DNA of 39,200 bases, taken from the NCBI GenBank assembly GCA_003509545.1, contig DOLC01000036.1, positions 1 to 39,200 of the forward strand, in the 5' to 3' direction. Below are positions 8,620-16,421 of this stretch, piece by piece (position 1 is the stretch's first letter; every line of letters begins with the position of its first letter). The position numbers and the translations under genes were made by a program. The stretch is from Peptococcaceae bacterium. Lineage in GTDB: Bacteria > Bacillota > DSM-521 > Neomoorellales > Neomoorellaceae. The notes beneath the pieces were generated by a model. That model ran no database searches. It saw only the letters and a list, made by a program, of their open reading frames with translations, and was not told the DNA's origin.

Positions 8620-8652
8620 TCATACACCTCGGCCGTCATTGACTCACGAGTT

Positions 8653-8681
8653 ATTATATCACATCAACCCGTACCTTGAAA
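8653..8681 (-). promoter_or_regulatory. Probable sigma-A promoter of the yqeG-aro-pil string
   Basis: On the minus strand a perfect TATAAT (8658-8653) lies 34 bp upstream of the yqeG ATG, with a weak -35 hexamer TTTCAA 17 nt before it. No other gene overlaps the site. Confidence 0.55.
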
Positions 8682-8754
8682 CCGCCCCCGACCCGCGGCT
8701 CCTTAACCGGTGCCCCTTTGAGGCCCCGCCTTTTCCCCTTGCTGGCGGAAGGTT

Positions 8755-10311
8755 TTAGGATTTTTCCGCCTGAAACTCCTTAAGAAGTTTTTGAATAGCC
8801 TTCTTCTCGATGTTCGCCCCATAACATACAGAGGAAGACTTAAGGTGAGCCGGAAAATAGCCTTCCACTTCCACCCGGCCGTCGGCGTAGACTTTTATCT
8901 GCCGGATCAACTCCCGGACCACGGCCTGCTTGGTGGCGAGGTCCAAGGTGGCTATAGAGGCGGACAATGCTTCGGCTTGTTGGCGCAAGTCTCCGGCCCC
9001 GCCGCAAAAGGAGCCGGTTTCCTCCTGGGTGACCCTTTTCAGACGGGCGAGTTCCTCCTCAGCTTCCCGCTTAATCCTCTCGGCTTCCCGGCGGTAGCGG
9101 CGGTATTCTTCCTCTCCGAGGGTTCCCAGGATTAAATAGGCCCGGTCTATGCGTTGTAGGGCTCCCTCGGCCTTTTGCAGTCCCTTGCGCACTTCGTCCA
9201 GCCGCCGGGCCGTTTGCCTTGCGGTGCCGGGCCGGGAGGCGAGGTACGGCTGGATGAGGTCGGGATCGGCCAGAAGGGAGGCTACAGCCTGCCACACGGC
9301 CCCGTCCAGCTCGCTGGCGTTCCACGCCGGGAGGGAACATCCCCCCTCTCCCCGGACGCCGGCCCTACGGGGGTAGCGACGCGGACAAGTATAGTAGCTG
9401 TACTCTCCTTTTCCGGAGGCCCGGTGGGTATAAACCGTCAAGGTGCGTCCGCACTCCCCGCAGACCAGCAGCCGCTGCAGAAGGAATTGCCTGCGGGTGG
9501 CCTTGGGATTGAAACGCCTGCCCTTGGCCAGGGCCTCCTGGGCCCGGGCAAAGGTATCCGGCGAGATTATGGCCGGCACCAGCACCGGCTTCCACTCGGG
9601 CCGCTCATCCTTCCGGATCAACCGTCCCGTGTACACGGGATTTTTGAGGATCCGGAGAACCGTACTGTAGATCCATCCCTTACCCCTGGGACCCGGAGGG
9701 TAAAGGAGGGCCAGCCTCTGGGTAATTTGCCGGGGAGTAAGGGGCATCACGGGATCGGTAACCCAAGCGAACATCTGTTTAACAATTCCCGCCTCCCGGG
9801 GATTGATCACCAGAGTGTCGTTGTCGGCATCCCAGTCGTACCCGAAGGGCTTGGCATAGCACCGGATCTTGCCCCCTGCCGCCTTCTTGGTTTTGCCCCG
9901 CTGGGTGCGTTCTTTAATCAAGGCATGCTCAAACTGGGCGAAGGCTCCGCGCAGCTGGAGGAAGAGGATACCCTGGGGTGTCCTTTGCCAGTCAAAGTTA
10001 ACGAATTCCAGCCGGACGCCCGCCGCCTCGAACTCCCGGCAAAGGAGGAGTAAGTCCGCCAAGTCCCGGGAAAGGCGGTCAGGGTCGTAGACCACCACCA
10101 GGTGCACCCGTCCCTCAACCACCTGCCGGCGGAGATAGTTCAGGGCCGGACGGTCGAGGTCCGTCCCCGTGTAGGCGTCCTCCACTATTTCTATTTCCGT
10201 GGCCCCCAACTCCCGGGCCTTTTTCTCGCCCAGCTCCTTCTGGGAGGCCAGGGAGAACCCCAGGGCCTGGTCCTGGGTGCTCACCCGGGCGTAGACGATG
10301 GCTCTTGGCAT
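8755..10311 (-). CDS. Large serine recombinase (SpoIVCA-like), orphan copy
   Basis: A site-specific DNA recombinase that cuts and rejoins DNA through a phosphoserine link. The resolvase domain opens with MPRAIVYARVSTQDQ, where the Ser of RVST is the nucleophile, and includes VVYDPDRLSRD. A central recombinase domain, a zinc-ribbon with CGECGRT...YTCPRR...C, and a C-terminal coiled coil (about residues 370-450) follow. About 518 residues is standard. ATG 10311 is chosen because GGGGAGGGG sits about 7 nt upstream and the resolvase fold begins there. It is related to the recombinase at 34339-35853 in domain order but clearly divergent. No cargo, att sites or broken gene could be found around it, so it may be a remnant or may act on a site outside the window. 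Confidence 0.9.
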   Translation of the reverse strand: MPRAIVYARVSTQDQALGFSLASQKELGEKKARELGATEIEIVEDAYTGTDLDRPALNYLRRQVVEGRVHLVVVYDPDRLSRDLADLLLLCREFEAAGVRLEFVNFDWQRTPQGILFLQLRGAFAQFEHALIKERTQRGKTKKAAGGKIRCYAKPFGYDWDADNDTLVINPREAGIVKQMFAWVTDPVMPLTPRQITQRLALLYPPGPRGKGWIYSTVLRILKNPVYTGRLIRKDERPEWKPVLVPAIISPDTFARAQEALAKGRRFNPKATRRQFLLQRLLVCGECGRTLTVYTHRASGKGEYSYYTCPRRYPRRAGVRGEGGCSLPAWNASELDGAVWQAVASLLADPDLIQPYLASRPGTARQTARRLDEVRKGLQKAEGALQRIDRAYLILGTLGEEEYRRYRREAERIKREAEEELARLKRVTQEETGSFCGGAGDLRQQAEALSASIATLDLATKQAVVRELIRQIKVYADGRVEVEGYFPAHLKSSSVCYGANIEKKAIQKLLKEFQAEKS

Positions 10312-10477
10312 CCGCCAACCCCTCCCCGTCGTTTCCCGCCTCGCCTTTCTCCGGGAGCAATCCCACCGCCGAGGCCCGCACCCTCTCCCAAACCCGGGCC
10401 AGGGCCGCATGCCGGTCGGCATCGTCTCCCAAAGGGATCAGTACCACCGTAAGGGGCGGTCTGCCTCGGCGGGGCAC
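10115..10477 (-). CDS. Small ORF overlapping the orphan recombinase; possible accessory protein
   Basis: A GTG at 10477 with purine-rich GGGAGGGCGAGGG upstream opens a frame that begins MPRRGRPPLTVVLIPLGDD and then DRHAALARVWERV, before running in a second frame under the recombinase start. The beta-strand, GD, Ala/Leu-rich helix pattern resembles the 54-residue ORF that overlaps the other recombinase (LKIVYSSGD then TALENAYRLLALKVW). The last 50 codons inside the recombinase look like GC-rich read-through. Function is unknown; a recombination directionality or control role is only an inference from position. Confidence 0.4.
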   Translation of the reverse strand: MPRRGRPPLTVVLIPLGDDADRHAALARVWERVRASAVGLLPEKGEAGNDGEGLADAKSHRLRPGEHPGPGPGVLPGLPEGAGREKGPGVGGHGNRNSGGRLHGDGPRPSGPELSPPAGG

Positions 10478-10540
10478 GTTCCCTCGCCCTCCCTTCCCTC
10501 AGGTTAAAGGCCACCCTTGCGGCCCTATTAAAAAGATATG

Positions 10541-10564
10541 AGGCCGGGCCTGTCCGCCCGGCCT
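10541..10564 (-). terminator. GC-rich hairpin with T-rich tail upstream of the orphan recombinase
   Basis: AGGCCGGGC and GCCCGGCCT form a perfect 9-bp stem around a 6-nt loop. On the minus strand it is followed by CATATCTTTTT. It lies between the fdhA terminator and the recombinase small ORF, so it could be a second terminator or a leader hairpin. Confidence 0.45.
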
Positions 10565-10590
10565 GTCTACCCGCGCCGACCCGCCGGAAC

Positions 10591-10630
10591 CAAAACAAAA
10601 GAGGGGGCCTACGGGTAAAGGAGCCCCCTC
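10591..10630 (-). terminator. Rho-independent terminator of the fdhB-fdhA operon
   Basis: GAGGGGGC (minus strand 10630-10623) pairs with GCCCCCTC (10608-10601) and is followed on the minus strand by TTTTGTTTTGG. It lies about 118 nt after the fdhA stop. Confidence 0.85.
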
Positions 10631-10747
10631 CTGTTGTGGTCCACAAAACACCGAAATACCCTCGTTCCCTTACGAGGCCGCCGGCTACACCCCCTTTTCC
10701 GAGGGCCCTGCGGGGCCGGTTCCCCGCCGCCGACGTCCCGGCAACCT

Positions 10748-13444
10748 CTATGCGGTTACTTTTTCCAGCTTCACGGCACAGACCTTGTATTCCGGGATCT
10801 TGGCCACCGGATCCAGGGCCGGGACGGTGAGGAGGTTGGCCGCGGCTTCCCAGAAGTGGAAGCTCATAAAAACTACCTTCCGGGGGACCCGGGTGGTAAT
10901 CCAGGCTTTCACCCGCACTTTGCCCCGCCGGGATACGATCTCCACCGTCTGCCCGTCCTGTATGCCCAGCCCTTCGGCGTCTTGGGGGTTGATCTCCACC
11001 ACCGGCTCCGAGCAAATTTCTTCCAGCCCCCTGGCCTTACGGGAGAGGACGGTATGGTAATGGTAGAGCAGCCGCCCCGTGGTAAACAGGAAGGGGTACT
11101 CTTCATCCGGCTCTTCCGCTGGGGGCAGGTAGTGGACGGCTTGGAACAAGCCCCGGCCCCGGGTAAATTTTTCCCGGTGCAGTATAGGCGTACCCGGGTG
11201 GTCGGCTGCGGGTACGGGCCACTGCAGGCCCTTCTCCTCCAGGCGCCCGTAGGTTATTCCGGCGTAGCTGGGGGTGACCCTGCTTATCTCCGCCATGATG
11301 TCCTCCGGCGAAGAATAGGGCGACGGGCAACCCAACCTTTCCATAAGCTCCCGCAATATTTGCCAGTCCGGCCGGGCTTCTCCCGGCGGTTCGACGGCCT
11401 TGTGCACCAGCTGCACCCGGCGCTCGGTGTTGGTAAAGGTGCCTTCCTTTTCCGCAAAGGACGCGCCGGGGAGTACCACATCGGCCAGCCTGGCCGTTTC
11501 GGTAAGGAAAATATCCTGCACCACCAGGAAGTCGAGGCCTTGAAGGGCCTTTTCCACATGGGAGGCGTCGGGGTCCGTGAGGACGGGGTTTTCGCCCATA
11601 ATATACATGCCCTTCAGCCTGCCTTCTTCTGCTGCCCGCATCATCTCCATAAGGGTGAGACCGGCGTCCTTGGGCAGCTCGGGTACGCCCCAAGCCCGGG
11701 CAAATTTCCGGCGCACCCCGGCGTCGGTTACCGGCTGGTAACCGGGGAGGACGTTGGGCAGTCCCCCCATATCGCAGGCGCCCTGGACGTTATTTTGGCC
11801 CCTTAGGGGATTCACTCCGCTCCCCTCTTTGCCTATATGGCCGCAGGCCATGGCCAGGTTGGCCAGGGCTATTACGTTGGCCGTACCCGTGATATGCTGG
11901 GTTATCCCCATAGCGTAGAGGATGCTGGACCTGGGGCCCGCGGCGTAAATCCTGGCCGCCTTCACTATATCCTCGGCCGGCACACCGGTGACCTCGGCTA
12001 CCTTCTCGGGGGTATAGTCCTCCACCGCCAGCTTCACTTCTTCGAACCCTTCGGTCCTCTGAGCGATGAATTCCTTATCGTAGAGTTCTTCCTTTACGAT
12101 TACGTGCAACAGGCCGTTGATAAGGGCCAGGTCCGTGCCCGGCTTTTGCCGCAGCCACAAATAGGCCCAGTCCACCAGTTCAATATGACGGGGGTCCGCT
12201 ACTATGAGCTTTGCTCCTCGCCGCACTGCTTCCTTCACTTTAAGGGCGATAACGGGGTGGTTTTCGGTAGTGTTGCTGCCGATGACTAGAAGGCAGTCCG
12301 CTTTGGCTATATCGGCGATGGAATTGGTCATGGCGCCGCTGCCGAAGGTGGTTGCCAGACCGGCAACCGTGGAGGAGTGTCAGAGGCGGGCACAGTGATC
12401 CACGTTATTGGTGCCCATCACCCCCCGGGCCAACTTCTGTAAAAGGTAATTTTCTTCATTGGTACATTTGGCCGAACACAAGAACCCCAGCACATCCGGG
12501 CCGTGGGATTCCTTTATCTCCCTTAGTTCCCGGGCCACTAGGTCTAAAGCTTCCTCCCAGGTGGCCTCCCGGAAGTTACCGCTGCCCCTGGCTCCTTCCC
12601 TTATCAGGGGCTTGGTCAGCCTGTCGGGGCTGTGGATGTAGTCAAACCCGAAACGCCCCTTGACGCAGAGCCAGCCGTTGTTCACCTCGGGGTTCTCATA
12701 TCCTTTTACTTTAACTACTTTTCCGTCCTTCACGTAAAGGGTAAGGTTGCAACCTACGCCGCAATAGGAGCAAATACTGCGCACCTTCTTGAGTTCCCAT
12801 TCCCGGCCGCGGCCTTCCCCGGCCCTTTCCGTAAGGGCTCCTACCGGGCATACCTGGAGGCAGTTGCCGCAAAAGACGCAACCCGCTTCCTTTAGCCCCG
12901 CAGGATCAACCGTCCCCGCCTTGGTCTCTATTCCCCTGCCGACCAGTTCCAGGGCGGCATTACCCTGTACCTCCAGGCATACCCGTACGCACCGGCCGCA
13001 CACAATGCACTTGTTATAATCTCGCACTATGAAGGGATTATCCCGCAGGACCGGCAGAGAAGCCACCTCGGCCTTCCAGGCAGGGCCTTTAACGCCGGCT
13101 TGGTACGCACAGTCCTGCAGGTCGCAGTCGCCGGCCTTCTCGCAGGTGAGACAATCCGCGGGGTGCTGGCTTAGAAGCATCTCAATTATGCCTTTGCGCC
13201 ATTCCTCTATTTCCGGCGTGCTGGTGTGAACCACCATTCCCTCCGCCACCGGTGTGTTGCAGGCGGTGACCGGCTTGCCCGCGCCTTCCACGGCCACCAG
13301 GCAGAGCCGGCAGTAGCCCAGGGGCCTGAGTAAGGGATGATAGCAAAGGGTGGGTATGCGGATGTCCAGCCTTCGGGCTGCCTCCAATATGGTGGTGCCC
13401 TCAGGTACTGCAACTTGCCGGCCGTCTATGGTCAGCGTTACCAT
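10748..13444 (-). CDS. fdhA: Selenocysteine formate dehydrogenase alpha subunit (NADP-dependent type), TGA read as Sec
   Basis: Catalytic subunit interconverting CO2 and formate at a W/Mo-bis-pterin centre, the entry of the methyl branch of the Wood-Ljungdahl pathway. The N-terminus has a NuoG-like [2Fe-2S] region, a His/Cys cluster motif (HPADCLTCEKAGDCDLQDC), two [4Fe-4S] motifs (CIVCGRC, CVFCGNC), then CSYCGVGCNLT at the start of the molybdopterin oxidoreductase domain. The frame is interrupted once, by TGA at 12382-12380 (residue 355) in the context CARL-U-HSSTVAGL, the active-site Sec position of formate dehydrogenase H. A bSECIS hairpin follows. The 898 residues are near the size known for Moorella FdhA. 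ATG 13444 is favoured by its GGGGAGGG ribosome-binding site, 14 nt after fdhB. It should be annotated as one gene, not two. Confidence 0.95.
12350..12382 (-). promoter_or_regulatory. bSECIS element with the Sec UGA codon of fdhA
   Basis: After TGA (12382-12380) come 11 nt, then GGTTGCC, the loop GGTCT, and GGCAACC: a perfect 7-bp stem at 12368-12350. The 11-nt spacing and the GGUCU apical loop are the same as in the E. coli fdhF SECIS that binds SelB. This directs Sec insertion rather than termination. Confidence 0.93.
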
Positions 13445-13458
13445 TGATTGCCCTCCCC

Positions 13459-15342
13459 TCAAAAAACCATAAGTCCGACCCGATAACACCTCAGACACCT
13501 AGCCGTTTCGGCCACTCCGTCGTCGAAATCGAACCCCAGTTCCACTTCCCTGAAGTCCTGAAGGCGCTCCTCCACTGGCGCCGCCTTTTCTTCTTTACGC
13601 GGCCAGCCGGAGGGCAGGCCCACTTCTTCGACGGCATCGAACACGCCGAATTCCTTCAGCCAGGCATCCACCAGGTCCTGGGGCCCTGCCTTGACCTTCC
13701 CGGAAGTAAGGTACTGGTCGATGGAGAGGGCCGCCCTGTTCCCCTGGGCCACGGCTTCCACCACCGTCCTCGGTCCCAGGACTATATCGCCCCCGGCGAA
13801 GACCCCCGGCACTTTGGTGGCCAAGGTTACGGGGTCCACGGCCAGGGTTCCCCCTTTGGTCACCTCAAGGCCTTCCATGCCGTCGAGGAAGGAAAGGTCG
13901 GCCACCTGCCCGATGGCCGGCACCAGGACCTCGCAGGAAAGGAAAAATTCCGAGCCGGGCACGGGAACCGGCCGCCTCCTCCCGCTGGCGTCGGGTTCGC
14001 CGAGCTCCATCCTGACACACTCCACTCCCTTAACTTTGCCGTCCTCTGCCACTATCCTTACGGGATTGACCTGAAAGTAAAACTTTACCCCTTCCGCCTC
14101 GGCGTCCCTCACCTCGCACTCGTTCGCCGGCATCTCGGCCCGGGAGCGGCGGTACAGGAGATATACTTCTTCAAACCCCAGCCGCACGGAAGAGCGGGCG
14201 CAGTCCATAGCCACATTTCCGCCCCCCACTACGGCTATACTTTTGCCCCGGGGTACCGGCAGGCCTAAGTTGAGGTTCCGCAGGTATTTTACCCCCGGGA
14301 CGAAACCCTCGTAGCCGGCCGTCTCGCCTTCCACTCCCATGCGGGCGCTTTCATGGAGGCCGGTGGCTATGAATACCGCCCTGTAACTTTGAAGTAGCTC
14401 CTTAAAGCTTATTTCTCGGCCCACACGGGTATTGTACTGGATGTCCACGCCCAGCTCCTTAATAGCTTCGATCTCACCCTGGAGGATGTCCCGCGGCAGC
14501 CGGTAGGGCGGGATCCCCACGGCCAGCATCCCCCCGGCCACCGGCAAAGCTTCGTAAACGGTCACCTTGTAGCCCCGGCGGGCGAGTTGATAGGCACAGC
14601 TCAATCCGGCAGGTCCGGCGCCGATCACCGCCACCGGCGGACGCCCGTTCATCCTCGCGCCGTCCAGGCGGGGTCTTCGGCCGCGGCCGAGCTCGTAGTC
14701 GGCGAGGAATCTCTTGATCCCCCTTATGGCCAGGGGCTCGTCCACCAAACCCCGGCGGCAGTGGTCTTCGCAGGGATGCACGCAGACCCTGCCCAGCACG
14801 CCTGCCAGGGCCGTGCTCTCCCGTATGACGTCCAGTCCTTCCCGGAACCGGACCTCTTGGGTGCACTCCATGTAACGGGGAATGTCCAGATGGGCCGGAC
14901 ACCTTTGCATACACGGAGCGGCAACCACGGCCTTATATTCCGCCGGCCCTCCCTCGCCCGGGGCCGAGGAAGCCAGGCGGTCGAAATTATCTAGAAAATC
15001 GAGGGCCGGCTTCGCCGCCGACTGGCCAAGTTCACATTTAGAACCCTGTTGCACCAGAAGGGCTATACTTTTCAATTGCCGGCGTAAGGCGGATTGGTCC
15101 CCCTCCGAAAGTTTCTCCAGGATTTGTAATATGAGCTTGGTGCCCACCCGGCAGGGAACACACCTTCCGCACGACTCCCTCTGTACCGCCCGGTAATACT
15201 CTTTAAGGGCGGCCAGGAGGTCTACTCCGGCGTCCTTTAAGATAATACCTCCCCACCCGATGAAGGCCCTTAAAGGCCTTCCTCCTAGCGGCGGAAGGGA
15301 CGTTTTGTAGGCGTTACTGCCGCTCCTCCACGTGCTGAGCAC
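13459..15342 (-). CDS. fdhB: Formate dehydrogenase beta subunit, NAD(P)-linked flavin/iron-sulfur protein
   Basis: Partner of FdhA that passes electrons to NADP+. In order: a NuoF C-terminal [4Fe-4S] domain with ESCGRCVPCRVGT; a glutamate-synthase-type double cluster domain with CMQRCPAHLDIP and CVHPCEDHCRRG; then an FAD- and NAD(P)-binding oxidoreductase with GAGPAGLSCA and VGGGNVAMDCARS. This is the GltD/NfnB-like arrangement described for Moorella NADP-dependent formate dehydrogenase. The FMN-binding part of NuoF is absent. GTG 15342 is preferred because AGGGGGG lies 8 nt upstream; an ATG at 15462 would add 40 low-complexity residues but has no ribosome-binding site and an inverted repeat in its place. 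fdhA follows after 14 nt. Confidence 0.88.
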   Translation of the reverse strand: MLSTWRSGSNAYKTSLPPLGGRPLRAFIGWGGIILKDAGVDLLAALKEYYRAVQRESCGRCVPCRVGTKLILQILEKLSEGDQSALRRQLKSIALLVQQGSKCELGQSAAKPALDFLDNFDRLASSAPGEGGPAEYKAVVAAPCMQRCPAHLDIPRYMECTQEVRFREGLDVIRESTALAGVLGRVCVHPCEDHCRRGLVDEPLAIRGIKRFLADYELGRGRRPRLDGARMNGRPPVAVIGAGPAGLSCAYQLARRGYKVTVYEALPVAGGMLAVGIPPYRLPRDILQGEIEAIKELGVDIQYNTRVGREISFKELLQSYRAVFIATGLHESARMGVEGETAGYEGFVPGVKYLRNLNLGLPVPRGKSIAVVGGGNVAMDCARSSVRLGFEEVYLLYRRSRAEMPANECEVRDAEAEGVKFYFQVNPVRIVAEDGKVKGVECVRMELGEPDASGRRRPVPVPGSEFFLSCEVLVPAIGQVADLSFLDGMEGLEVTKGGTLAVDPVTLATKVPGVFAGGDIVLGPRTVVEAVAQGNRAALSIDQYLTSGKVKAGPQDLVDAWLKEFGVFDAVEEVGLPSGWPRKEEKAAPVEERLQDFREVELGFDFDDGVAETARCLRCYRVGLMVF

Positions 15343-15466
15343 CCGCTTATCCCCCCTAAGTTGCTTATTTGTCAGTCCATGGCCGATACCCTTGTCTTTT
15401 CCCCGCCCTCCTGCTGCCGGCCGGCTCGTATTTTTTAGGTGAAAGATTTTTGCCTTTAGCATAACA

Positions 15467-15483
15467 GAGATTAGTCCAATCTC
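15467..15483 (-). promoter_or_regulatory. Inverted repeat in the fdhB leader
   Basis: GAGATT, a 5-nt spacer and AATCTC form a perfect 6-bp inverted repeat between the sigK 3' half and fdhB. It could be an operator or a small leader hairpin. No regulator can be assigned. Confidence 0.35.
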
Positions 15484-15523
15484 GCAAGTATGCCTTAACT
15501 TTTTCCCTGCATTTTAATCCTTT

Positions 15524-15958
15524 TTACACGTGAACCGGAATAATTGTATGTACGAGGGCAAGCTTCTCGATGCGGGAGACGTAGGAACGGGAAATCCCCA
15601 TCTTGCGGGCTATGTCCCGCTGGGTCTTGCGGAGGCCGTGCACCAGCCCGTAGCGCATCTCCAGTACCTTCTTTTCCCTCTTGCTCAGGCGCTTGATCTT
15701 TTCCAGTACCAGTTGCCTCTCCTGGTGGCTCTCCACCACCTCCGCGACGTCTTCGTCGGTGCCCAAGACATCGATGAGGGAAATTTCGTTTCCTTCTTTA
15801 TCCACTCCGATGGGATCGTAAAGGGAAACTTCTCCCCGAGTCTTCTTGAGGGCCCGTAGGTGCATTAAGATTTCAATTTCTATTACAAACCTTAGCCGCC
15901 GGCCCTGTTTAAGGATTTCGCCATCACCCGTCTGAATTCCTGCCCGCAGCCTTCCCAT
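15524..15958 (-). CDS. sigK: 3' half of split sigK (sigma-K regions 3-4)
   Basis: C-terminal half of the late mother-cell sporulation sigma factor. From residue 31 the sequence reads LMHLRALKKTRGEVSLYDP, GVDKEGNEISLIDVLGTDED and the region 4.2 helix-turn-helix KTQRDIARKMGISRSYVSR, all close to sigma-K. The first 30 codons (MGRLRAGIQ...) are element DNA without homology, ending at the recombination site 15868-15880. It lacks the promoter-binding region 2 and cannot work alone. Joining to the 5' half at 37047-37059 restores one reading frame: residues up to ENEI plus these 114 residues. The last 13 residues (LALVHTIIPVHV) differ from the usual RALxKxF ending. fdhB starts just downstream. Confidence 0.93.
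   Translation of the reverse strand: MGRLRAGIQTGDGEILKQGRRLRFVIEIEILMHLRALKKTRGEVSLYDPIGVDKEGNEISLIDVLGTDEDVAEVVESHQERQLVLEKIKRLSKREKKVLEMRYGLVHGLRKTQRDIARKMGISRSYVSRIEKLALVHTIIPVHV
15868..15880 (-). repeat. Recombination site in the sigK 3' half
   Basis: Minus strand GAAATTGAAATCT, followed by TTAATGCACC coding LMH. It shares 12 of 13 bases with 37047-37059. The eight bases TGAAATCT are identical and should contain the crossover. Confidence 0.85.
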
Positions 15959-16421
15959 TAGAGCTTAGGGTAAAGGGCTTCTAGACCAATGTCCTGGGAA
16001 ATTCTTATGGACTTATGTTCTTTATGGTTTTATACTAAGAGCAGCGTGGAGACCGCAGGAAGATTTAAGGGGAGCATATTCCAGCAAAAGGTTCTGTTCA
16101 CCGAGGGAAGCCTTGCTAAAGGGCTTTGGAGTAGAACGGCGCCGGGTGACAGGCGCTGCTTTTTAGAAAGATTCAGAGAGGGGGCAACAAGGGTGTCGGA
16201 ATGGGTAGAAGTGATCAGGATGGAACGGGCCCGGTGCCGGTGCGGTAGCCAGGTCTCCGGCGCCAGGCCCGAGGCCTAAAGAAGTCTGCGGCCGGCAACT
16301 GAGCCGTGGGTCGAATTTGCCGGCAAGGCCGCAGGAGCCTTGAGACAAGTGCAAGTTTGGCCGGCGAGGGTCTCTGAAGCGAGGGGAACCCGAGCGGGCC
16401 AGGCTAGAAGACGGGAATAAC
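15959..16421. repeat. Gene-free element end with repeat copy 2
   Basis: This stretch lies between the last cargo gene and the sigK 3' half. The minus strand at about 16333-16238 contains CCGGCAAATTCGAC...GGCTCAGTTGCCGGCCGC...GGCCTCGGGCC, matching copies at 5913 and 19763, and weaker similarity extends on to about 16400. A short plus-strand frame (15989-16279) has no coding support. No clear terminator follows the kinase gene. Confidence 0.55.

Noticed and set aside
8620..10740. A second split sporulation gene around the orphan recombinase
   Set aside because: yqeG and fdhA are both intact, and neither flank contains the TGAAATCT site or a recognisable gene fragment.
10281..11015. 244-codon minus-strand frame across the fdhA end and terminator
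   Set aside because: It runs through the terminator and overlaps two real genes; Gly/Arg/Pro-rich composition marks a GC-driven shadow frame.
10748..13498. Formate dehydrogenase as two genes or a nonsense-mutated pseudogene (frames 12380-13498 and 10748-12331)
   Set aside because: The frames are continuous through a single TGA at the known Sec position and followed by a perfect bSECIS, so it is one selenoprotein gene.
15524..15958. A complete short sigma factor gene
   Set aside because: It lacks region 2, its first 30 residues have no homology, and the missing half lies at 36949-37395 with a matching recombination site.
15989..16279. Plus-strand 96-codon frame in the gap after the kinase gene
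   Set aside because: No ribosome-binding site, low-complexity composition, and it overlaps repeat copy 2.
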